Shown here piece after piece: positions 57,885 through 64,000 of a stretch of 64,000 bases of DNA (positions within the stretch are counted from its first letter, which is position 1; each line of letters begins with the position of its first letter). The notes below the pieces were generated by a model. It searched no databases. It worked only from the letters and a program-made list of their open reading frames with translations, and was not told where the DNA came from. The translations under genes were made by a program, and so were the position numbers. The stretch covers positions 133,668 through 197,667 of the forward strand of contig CAYPNF010000009.1 in the NCBI GenBank assembly GCA_964411985.1, given 5' to 3'. This DNA comes from CAYPNF01 sp964411985. GTDB lineage: Bacteria; Verrucomicrobiota; Verrucomicrobiia; Limisphaerales; J093.

Positions 57885-60400
57885 ACCAAACCGTGGGTCC
57901 GAAAAGGGACTATGTGCTGCTGGCGGCGCCGCTACTGTTCTTTGGCGGAGGCTGCGCCGCGCTTCTCTACGAAATCATCTGGCTTCAGTTGCTGCAGTTA
58001 GTCATCGGTTTGACCACCGTATCGCTCGCCCTATTGTTGGGGGTGTACATGGGGGGAATGTGTCTTGGAAGCATGCTGTTTCCGCGTTGGGTCTCGGCGC
58101 GTCAGCATCCGTTGCGCGTCTATGCCTTGCTGGAGCTGGGGATCGGCATCATGGCGCTTCTGGTCTGGTGGGGGCTTCCCGGTTTGACGGAGTTGTACGT
58201 GGGCAAGGGTGGGGCGGGTGTGGTGGGTTTGCTGTTTCGCTGCTTGGTGGCAGCTCTATGTCTTTTGCCTCCGACGGTGCTCATGGGAGCGACCCTACCG
58301 GCGGTGTCGCGCTGGGTGGAGTCGACTCCGCAAGGCATTTCCTGGCTGGGGTTTCTTTATGGCAGCAACATCCTGGGAGGTGTCTGTGGTTGTTTGCTCG
58401 GAGGCTTCTACCTGCTGAGAGTCCACGATATGGGGACCGCGACCTACGTTGGCGCGGCGATCAACGGCCTGGTCGCCCTCATGGGTCTTGCTTGCTCGAT
58501 GAAGATGCCTGGGGGCGGGGAGAAAGCAATGGCAAAGCAAGGGGAGGGTGCGCGGATTCCTGGCAACTGGGTGGTCTACGGGGTCATTGGCCTCTCGGGT
58601 TTTACTGCCTTGGGGGCGGAAGTGGTCTGGACACGGGTGCTTTCGCTCAGTCTCGGTGCGACCGTTTACACTTTTTCAATTATCCTGGCGGTGTTCCTGG
58701 TGGGGTTAGGGCTGGGAAGTTGGGTGGGTGCGTCCCTGCTGCGGGGGGTTCTTTCCCCAAGGGTGGCCCTGGGAGTTTGCCAGGGGTTATTAATCTTGGC
58801 GGTCGCATGGGCGGCGTATGCCATTACACAGTCCTTGCCTTACTGGCCGGTCAACCCGGCGCTTTCACCGAGCCCCTGGCATATCTTCCAGTTGGATATG
58901 GCGCGCTGTTTCTGGGCCATCTTGCCAGCGGCCGTTCTGTGGGGGGCCAGTTTTCCCCTTGCCCTGGCCGGCGTGGCGGGCAGCGGGGAGGACCTGGGGC
59001 GTTTGGTGGGGAATGTCTATACCGCGAATACGGTCGGTGCAATCCTTGGGACGCTGGTGTTTAGTTTAGTGGTGGTGCCCGTTGCTGGGACGCAGTGGGC
59101 GGAACGCGCACTCATTGCTATCCCGGCGCTGGCCGCCGGGGCGATCCTGGTGTGCGGCTTTCCCAGAAAGGCAGCACAACCTTCAACGGCTGTTGGGACG
59201 CCTGGCGGTGGGCGTGGGGTTGGTCTGGTTGGCGGTCTAGCTGGCCTGGTGGCGATGGCCGCTTGGCTGGCCTGGAGCACCCCGGTGCTTCCTTGGGGGG
59301 TCATCGCACACGGGAGGTATCTGGCGACCTATGGCAACCGGCTGGCGCCGGGAATCATCGACGAGCAGGATGTTCCGCGCGGTGCGGGCCGGCCGGACAC
59401 TTTCTGTACCTACATGGGAGAGGGCTTGAACGGGTCGGTGGTGGTTAGCTGCACCAGTGCGGGAGTGCGGAATTTCCATTCGGCCGGGAAAGTGCAGGCA
59501 TCCAATGATTCGCGTGACATGCGACTGCAGCGCATGTTGGGTCATCTCTCGGCGCTGGGCCATGCCCGGCCCGAGTCGGTGCTGGTCGTGGCTTGTGGGG
59601 CAGGGGTGACGGCGGGGTCGTTCGTCCCTTATCCAAGCATCGAGCGGATTGTGATCTGTGATATCGAGCCCTTGGTCCCGAAGTTCGTTGCGCCGCGGTT
59701 CGAAAAGGAAAACCATGCCGTGATGAAAGACCCGCGCACCGAAGTGGTCATCGATGATGGCCGCCATTTCGTGCGCACGACCCGGGAGAAGTTCGACATC
59801 ATCACCTCCGACCCGATTGATCCGTGGGTGAAAGGATGTGCCTCGCTGAACACCGTGGAGTATTACGAGGCTTGCAAGGCCCATCTCAAACCGGGTGGGG
59901 TGATGAGTTTGTGGATCCCGCTTTACGAGTGCGACCAGCAAACCGCCAAGAGCTTGATTGCCACCTTCTTTCAAGTGTTTCCCCATGGCATTCTCTGGAG
60001 TAACGACAACGATGGGGAAGGTTATGATGCGGTCCTATTCGGCCAAACAGATCCAATCCGCATGAATGTGGAAGCCCTGCAGACGCGGCTCAAAAGGACG
60101 GACTACTCTGGAGTGAGACAATCGTTGGCGGACGTAGGCTTCCATTCGGTGGTCAGTTTGCTGGCGACCTACGCCGGGCGGGCGGAGGATCTGGGGCCCT
60201 GGCTCAGCGGCGCCCAGATCAACACCGATCGCAACCTGCGCCTGCAATACCTGGCGGGGATGTGGTACAATTCGTATCAGAGTTCCGACATCCTGGACGG
60301 AATCCGGAAACACTACACGTTTCCGGACACGGTTTTTGTGGGGGCGGACTCCGCACGCTTGATGGTCAAGTATGCCATCGAGGGCCCGCCGTCACCTTGA
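57881..60400 (+). CDS. Membrane-fused spermidine-synthase-like protein
   Basis: 839 residues. The N-terminal part (about 1-470) has 10 to 12 transmembrane helices (VLLAAPLLFFGGGCAALLYE, IIWLQLLQLVIGLTTVSLAL). The C-terminal 300 residues are a Rossmann methyltransferase/spermidine-synthase fold (ESVLVVACGAGVTAGSFVPY, RIVICDIEPLVPKFVAPRFE, PRTEVVIDDGRHFVRTTREK). The N-terminal start FGGGCAALLYEIIW is typical of this widespread, poorly characterised group of SpeE-like proteins. It probably transfers an aminopropyl or methyl group at the membrane. Its ATGA overlap with the upstream gene indicates co-translation. Confidence 0.85.
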   Translation: MNQTVGPKRDYVLLAAPLLFFGGGCAALLYEIIWLQLLQLVIGLTTVSLALLLGVYMGGMCLGSMLFPRWVSARQHPLRVYALLELGIGIMALLVWWGLPGLTELYVGKGGAGVVGLLFRCLVAALCLLPPTVLMGATLPAVSRWVESTPQGISWLGFLYGSNILGGVCGCLLGGFYLLRVHDMGTATYVGAAINGLVALMGLACSMKMPGGGEKAMAKQGEGARIPGNWVVYGVIGLSGFTALGAEVVWTRVLSLSLGATVYTFSIILAVFLVGLGLGSWVGASLLRGVLSPRVALGVCQGLLILAVAWAAYAITQSLPYWPVNPALSPSPWHIFQLDMARCFWAILPAAVLWGASFPLALAGVAGSGEDLGRLVGNVYTANTVGAILGTLVFSLVVVPVAGTQWAERALIAIPALAAGAILVCGFPRKAAQPSTAVGTPGGGRGVGLVGGLAGLVAMAAWLAWSTPVLPWGVIAHGRYLATYGNRLAPGIIDEQDVPRGAGRPDTFCTYMGEGLNGSVVVSCTSAGVRNFHSAGKVQASNDSRDMRLQRMLGHLSALGHARPESVLVVACGAGVTAGSFVPYPSIERIVICDIEPLVPKFVAPRFEKENHAVMKDPRTEVVIDDGRHFVRTTREKFDIITSDPIDPWVKGCASLNTVEYYEACKAHLKPGGVMSLWIPLYECDQQTAKSLIATFFQVFPHGILWSNDNDGEGYDAVLFGQTDPIRMNVEALQTRLKRTDYSGVRQSLADVGFHSVVSLLATYAGRAEDLGPWLSGAQINTDRNLRLQYLAGMWYNSYQSSDILDGIRKHYTFPDTVFVGADSARLMVKYAIEGPPSP

Positions 60401-60802
60401 GAGAACGATCCGTTATGCGACGTAGGCGCCATGCCGCGTGCACCGGAACGAGTACCAGAGACGGCGCCGAGAGATGCCATGGGGAAATGAAGAGTTTTCG
60501 TCATTGGGGTCACATCCCACCATTATACTATTGCTATTGACGTCGCAACGCCCCTTTTGTGGTGGTGGTTTTCTCGCGGAGGGCATGCACCACCTCACGA
60601 CACCGTCTTGGCGGCGGGGCCGCGACAGCATGATTGACCTCGAAACTGGCAATGGTAGCGTTTGCGCATGGCACGGCACATACGAATTCAGTCGCGGGGC
60701 GGAAGGCGAGACTGCGAGACTCCGAAGGGACTACGCGTTTACATTGTGTAATAATGAGATGTGACCCTAAAGGCCTACGAAGCAAATAGATGACGCACCT
60801 GC
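60401..60802. other. Intergenic region with 35-bp dispersed repeat, 402 bp
   Basis: Between the SpeE-like stop and the SUKH-like start. It carries copy B of the 35-bp dispersed repeat (60727-60761), 42 bp upstream of the SUKH ATG. Open frames here look non-coding: low-complexity, no family signs. Confidence 0.5.
60727..60761. repeat. 35-bp dispersed repeat, copy B
   Basis: 28 of 35 bases match 23150-23184; six of the seven differences are transitions. In the plus frame both read RDY-x-x-TLCN-x-EM, which hints at a shared coding origin. A short regulatory or mobile-element end is also possible. Confidence 0.45.
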
Positions 60803-61588
60803 ATGTTCGAGTGGCTTGAACAGGAAATGTCCTCGATTAGGACGCCTCGGTTCCACGTCGTGGATGGTCCCGCCGACGCGAAGCTGCGAGAGGCTGTGGT
60901 TGGGTCTGGCTCTGCCGTCCCTTCGGTGTACAAGGAATTCGTTCTGAAGTTCGGAAATGCGAAGTTATATCGCAACGCTCGAAACAACAGCTACCGCGTG
61001 GGTGTGTTTGCCGGGCCCCGGGGGGCGGTACTGGCTGATGGGACTCGCATTTATCATATCGGCTTTCACGACGGTGCAAGCGTGTATGTGAAGCACAAGT
61101 CCGGCTCGGATCCCTTCCCGATCTATGAGTGGGAGTCTGGGGCAGAAGAAGAGGTAGCAGTTAGTTTTGAGGAATGGTTATCAGCGAGTTGTACCAATGC
61201 GCGGAACAGTTATAGCAAAGCAACATGGGCTGAGATACTGCGCGGTCCGAAGCCTTTTACTTGTGAAGAGGAAGAAATAATCGAAGCCAGGAGATCCATG
61301 CGCTGGAGAGTGGTTGGGATTGACGCCGATGGGAATCACGTTTTTGAGGTTACGAACGCCGCCCGACGTTCGTTGGCCTCTCTAACGGTTGGAGCTCGTT
61401 CCAAAGACGGGCGCTTAAACGGCGCCATTCGCTTGAGCGTCCATAGCGTTCGTCCAGGCCAGACTGCCCTGCTGTGCGCAGGCTGCTACAAGAATCTCGT
61501 CCCGCCCCAGGAGGTGGAAGTATTTGCGCTGCCTGATCCTAAGCCGGAAGACCGCAGTCTCTATTGGGAGTTTGGAGACCCAACGTGA
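60803..61588 (+). CDS. SMI1/KNR4 (SUKH) family protein, orphan immunity-like
   Basis: 261 residues. The N-terminal half has the SUKH core: GSAVPSVYKEFVLKFGNAKL, a YHIGFHDGASVY strand, and DPFPIYEWESGAEEEVAVSF. The C-terminal 100 residues (FTCEEEEIIEARRSMRWRVV, GIDADGNHVFEVTNAARRSL) form a second domain seen in related proteins. SUKH proteins commonly neutralise toxins of contact-dependent or polymorphic systems. No toxin gene is nearby, so it is an orphan. Decayed transposase sequence lies immediately downstream, in keeping with acquisition by transfer. Confidence 0.75.
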   Translation: MFEWLEQEMSSIRTPRFHVVDGPADAKLREAVVGSGSAVPSVYKEFVLKFGNAKLYRNARNNSYRVGVFAGPRGAVLADGTRIYHIGFHDGASVYVKHKSGSDPFPIYEWESGAEEEVAVSFEEWLSASCTNARNSYSKATWAEILRGPKPFTCEEEEIIEARRSMRWRVVGIDADGNHVFEVTNAARRSLASLTVGARSKDGRLNGAIRLSVHSVRPGQTALLCAGCYKNLVPPQEVEVFALPDPKPEDRSLYWEFGDPT

Positions 61589-61613
61589 CGCCATCGGGCG
61601 AAAACAAATGCAA

Positions 61614-61640
61614 TGGGGTCAGGTCCATATAGTGGACATA
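61614..61640. repeat. RAYT-associated left-end sequence
   Basis: TGGGGTCAGGTCCATATAGT continuing to GGACATA, with a perfect 5-bp stem GTCCA-TATAG-TGGAC (61623-61637), 32 bp upstream of the RAYT start. This GGGGTCAGG phrase is the usual upstream sequence of verrucomicrobial RAYT genes (recalled). Confidence 0.55.
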
Positions 61641-61669
61641 ATAGGAACGAGCACTCAGGATAGGGGCCT

Positions 61670-61998
61670 ATGGCTAGACCGTTACGAGTTGTGATACCTG
61701 GGGGATGGTACCACGTGATGAGCCGGGGCAACCGGCGGGCGGAGCTGTTTCTGAACGACGACGACCGGCGAGGTTTTATGGGTATGGTCGCGGAGTTGCC
61801 GGATCGGTTTCGGATGGAGATCCGTGCGGTGGTGCTCATGGACTACTGGAACGCGACCGAGGGTATCGATTCGCGGAACTGATTCCGGAAATCCTCGGGC
61901 TTCAGTATCAGGCGGCCGCGCAGGGGGTGCGGAGGTTCCAACGAGGGCTTTCAACCGATTCGCGCAAGCAGCACTTGGTCAAACAGCTAAGATCCTAG
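61670..61998 (+). pseudogene. REP-associated tyrosine transposase (RAYT), internally deleted and frameshifted
   Basis: The frame begins MARPLRVVIPGGWYHVMSRG, NRRAELFLNDDDRRGF, and continues to RAVVLMD, the start of the HUH region (normally LMDNHYHLLLET). There it jumps to unrelated sequence (YWNATEGIDSRN, stop). From about 61846 another frame resumes with YRFAELIPEILGLQYQAAAQ, GVRRFQRGL, matching a RAYT C-terminus. The central catalytic part, with HUH and the Tyr, is gone. It is a relic, as is the fragment at 20823-20911. Confidence 0.82.
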
Positions 61999-62196
61999 GT
62001 GTCGACAATACGGAGCTGAGCCCATTGCCCTTCTTCGCAGGCCTTGGAGCCAAATGAAGGAAGAGCAGGAAAACTCTGTCGTTCTCTGAACAAAGGGACG
62101 GTGGTGGGACTTGTTGCCACCAGCGGAGGTGGATCACGGGAAGTGCCTGGCTTGGCGTACCTTGACTTGCCTTAGGTGGGACGATAGGTTGCTGCT

Positions 62197-62859
62197 GTGA
62201 AGCGTGAGAAGACGAGCTTCGGGGATTCCCTTGGATTTACCCTGATCGAGCTACTGGTGGTGATTGCCATTATCGCCGTCCTGGCTGGCTTGTTGCTGCC
62301 CGCGCTCAGTCAGGCCAAGTCCAAGGCCAAACAGACTCAGTGCTTGAGCAATCTGAAACAGGTCGGGCTCGGCGTCATGCTCTACACGGACGCGAACAAG
62401 AACCGCATCAAGATTTCCTCAATGCTCGACAACCAGTTCACTTGGGGTGGACTGCTCTATTCCAACCAAGATGTCGGCTCGCGGACGGTGTTTCTTTGTC
62501 CCGCCTATCCGCCACGCGAGTCTACGAACTGGTTTCGCACCTACGGCGTTTGGTCGGATCCACCCGAATCGGTGACGTCGGGTGAATTTAACGAAGAGCT
62601 TGTCGTCACGGCAGTGTCCACTCCGGTGGATTACGTTCATCTCGCAGACACGACCAGCCGAGGCCGCATGGGGATGGGTGCCATGCAGTTCCACAGTTTT
62701 CACACCAACGCGACCGGGGAAGTGCATGCGCGCCATAACCGCTCGGCCAACGGGTGGTTCCTCGACGGGCATGCCGAGGGGATGAAGAAGGTTCGACTGG
62801 AAACGCTCCGTATCAACGCGCTTTTCGGCACGGACACGATCCCCGGTTACTTTCCGTGA
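62197..62859 (+). CDS. Orphan type II pseudopilin-like protein
   Basis: 220 residues, GTG start. The leader (KREKTSFGDSLG) is followed by FTLIELLVVIAIIAVLAGLL, so the prepilin peptidase site is after Gly. A SKAKQTQCLSNLKQVGLGVM helix, a CPAYPPRES motif and a C-terminal NGWFLDGHAEGMKKV follow, as in 27367-28266, but the sequences are otherwise diverged. It belongs to the large verrucomicrobial pseudopilin group of unknown role. Its stop overlaps a GTG start of a micro-ORF, and an SGNH hydrolase follows; the three probably share one transcript. Confidence 0.87.
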   Translation: MKREKTSFGDSLGFTLIELLVVIAIIAVLAGLLLPALSQAKSKAKQTQCLSNLKQVGLGVMLYTDANKNRIKISSMLDNQFTWGGLLYSNQDVGSRTVFLCPAYPPRESTNWFRTYGVWSDPPESVTSGEFNEELVVTAVSTPVDYVHLADTTSRGRMGMGAMQFHSFHTNATGEVHARHNRSANGWFLDGHAEGMKKVRLETLRINALFGTDTIPGYFP

Positions 62860-62984
62860 GCAAGCAGAGGAACATCCTACTGGCTGCCGTGGTGGAGGAT
62901 TTGCAGTCCGGCGCTCCCTTGGTCGTCACTCGCGACAACGTCGCGGAAATCCTCAAGTCTCAACCGAAAACCCTGGGTTACTGA
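62856..62984 (+). CDS. Small coupled ORF, 42 residues
   Basis: A GTG start overlaps the pseudopilin stop (GTGA, 62856-62859). The product has SKQRNILLAAVVEDLQSGAP followed by LVVTRDNVAEILKSQPK and no recognised domain. The codon pattern looks coding and the stop lies 11 bp before the SGNH gene start. It may be a real micro-protein or only a coupling device that carries ribosomes to the next gene. Low confidence. Confidence 0.4.
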   Translation: MSKQRNILLAAVVEDLQSGAPLVVTRDNVAEILKSQPKTLGY

Positions 62985-62995
62985 AACCAAACCAC

Positions 62996-63940
62996 ATGAT
63001 TCCTCTTCCGCGCCTTTCTTCGACGCTGTCGCTCTTTTGCCTGGCTCTCTTCGCGGATGCGTCCTTTGGCCAGTCGCTCTCCATCGTCAAGAAGACCGAG
63101 AGTGAGTTCAGGATCGATGGTACCGCCCCGGCCGACACCCGGTACGTGTTGCAGGCCAGTCGGGATTTGCAGGATTGGGAGGACGTTAAGGACGAGGTGT
63201 GGGGCCAGGTGGAGTATACGTTCACCAACACCGGAGTGACCCCGCGTTTCTTCCGGCTGGCACCCTGGGTGCCTCTCGCCCCCATCACCGTTCTGCTCGT
63301 CGGTGATTCGACCGTCGCGGATCTTGCCAGTAATGGCAACTGGTTCAGCGGCTGGGGGCAAGGGATCTATGGCTACTTCAAACCCGAGGCTCGAGTTGTC
63401 AATTTCGCCGTCCCGGGTTACGGCACCAAGAAATTCCTCGCCTCGGCCGAAAAGACGAAGATGATTGCGCTCAAGCCGGACTTTGTACTCGTACAGTTCG
63501 GGGTCATTGATGCCTTCTACTGTGGCGGAGAACCGGAGCAATGCTTCACCACCTATCAGGAATACACGGATAATCTGAAGAGCATCGTTCAGACCATTCG
63601 CGACTTCAACGGAACCCCTATTCTGGTAACACAGCCGGTCATCAAGAGGTTCGATGACCAAGGGAAGGTGATTGCTTGGGTGAAAGATCGTTGTGACATT
63701 GTGAGGACTTTGGCGCCTGAATTGAAGACGGACCTGGTTGACCTCAGCCAACTGAGCATGGATCTGTTCAACCAACTGGGCGAAGCCGGGTGCGCCTATA
63801 TCATCTCTCCCGTTCCTGGTAACGAGGCTCATTATACGCTGGAGGGTGCGCGCGTTATGGCCGGACTGGTTGTCGGTGCTCTCCCCAAAAGCCTGAGACC
63901 CTACGTGGTGAGGGACGGCGGGGCCGCACTGAATCCTTGA
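62996..63940 (+). CDS. Secreted SGNH hydrolase-like (rhamnogalacturonan acetylesterase type), catalytic residues altered
   Basis: 314 residues. A signal peptide ends near 25 (LFADASFGQ). Residues 28-90 form a small beta domain ending in RFFRLAP, the same style as the YRLR modules elsewhere in the window. The SGNH fold starts TVLLVGDSTVADL (Ser 105) and continues VVNFAVPGYGTKKFL. Block III reads FGVIDA, lacking the usual Asn. The final NEAH (276-279) has Asn where the catalytic Asp of DxxH should be. Rhamnogalacturonan acetylesterases of this fold deacetylate pectin. Here the triad is incomplete, so activity is doubtful. Confidence 0.75.
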   Translation: MIPLPRLSSTLSLFCLALFADASFGQSLSIVKKTESEFRIDGTAPADTRYVLQASRDLQDWEDVKDEVWGQVEYTFTNTGVTPRFFRLAPWVPLAPITVLLVGDSTVADLASNGNWFSGWGQGIYGYFKPEARVVNFAVPGYGTKKFLASAEKTKMIALKPDFVLVQFGVIDAFYCGGEPEQCFTTYQEYTDNLKSIVQTIRDFNGTPILVTQPVIKRFDDQGKVIAWVKDRCDIVRTLAPELKTDLVDLSQLSMDLFNQLGEAGCAYIISPVPGNEAHYTLEGARVMAGLVVGALPKSLRPYVVRDGGAALNP

Positions 63941-64000
63941 CGTAAGGATCCGCGAAAGAATAACATGATCAATTAGGCATTGGGCCTGATGTCGTAATTC

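Noticed and set aside
60438..60764. 108-codon frame ending in RDYAFTLCNNEM
   Set aside because: Only the last 12 codons resemble another locus; the rest has no protein features. Treated as a dispersed repeat rather than a gene.

Overview
The window is GC-rich chromosomal DNA, most likely from a Verrucomicrobiota bacterium of the Pedosphaera/Limisphaera kind (inference). The evidence is the gene repertoire. It includes orphan pseudopilins with a FTLIELLVVIAIIA leader, a PEP-CTERM protein, Tat-exported Gfo/Idh/MocA oxidoreductases paired with secreted HEAT-repeat proteins, an ECF sigma factor near a WD40 Ser/Thr kinase, many secreted glycoside hydrolases, and decayed REP-associated (RAYT) transposases with palindromic intergenic repeats. 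No rRNA, tRNA, CRISPR array or intact insertion sequence was seen.

Layout. 1-5900 (minus strand): start of an RND efflux adaptor, then envelope proteins (DUF4136-, DUF3300- and DUF2959-like, a beta-barrel and a lipoprotein). 6250-9780: coupled pyruvate kinase and glycogen debranching enzyme. 9870-17910: a secreted protein, an operon of thioesterase, ThuA/HEAT and Gfo/Idh proteins, and a GH36 alpha-galactosidase. 17950-18570: Phd/ParE toxin-antitoxin pair with a possible operator. 18800-20660: membrane protein pair. 20660-24740: pectin-active GH28, a PEP-CTERM protein, and gene debris with interspersed repeats. 24740-35860: beta-helix protein with an embedded CBM6-like domain, a pseudopilin, ruvB, a serine hydrolase/NamZ fusion, GH78 alpha-L-rhamnosidase, and a NUDIX hydrolase. 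35860-38630: a DarTG toxin-antitoxin module flanked by 46-bp imperfect direct repeats, next to an hsdM (type I restriction-modification) remnant. 38630-44710: a second HEAT plus Gfo/Idh pair and a TIM-barrel/SUMF1 fusion. 44935-50170: ECF sigma factor, AraC regulator, and kinase with WD40 repeats. 50200-55410: a tight cluster of CotH-like kinase with EF-hands, DUF4956 membrane protein, VTC-domain protein and a zinc-finger SDR. 55490-60400: glycoside-hydrolase-like protein coupled to a membrane-fused spermidine-synthase-like protein. 60800-64000: SUKH-like protein, RAYT pseudogene, pseudopilin with a coupled micro-ORF, and a degenerate SGNH hydrolase.

Together the genes describe a polysaccharide degrader that takes apart pectin (GH28, GH78, acetylesterase-like SGNH), galactosides (GH36) and probably peptidoglycan (NamZ fusion), stores glycogen, and carries phage-defence modules. 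The most interesting loci are the DarTG island with its hsdM scar, the CotH/DUF4956/VTC/SDR cluster, and the serine hydrolase-NamZ fusion.
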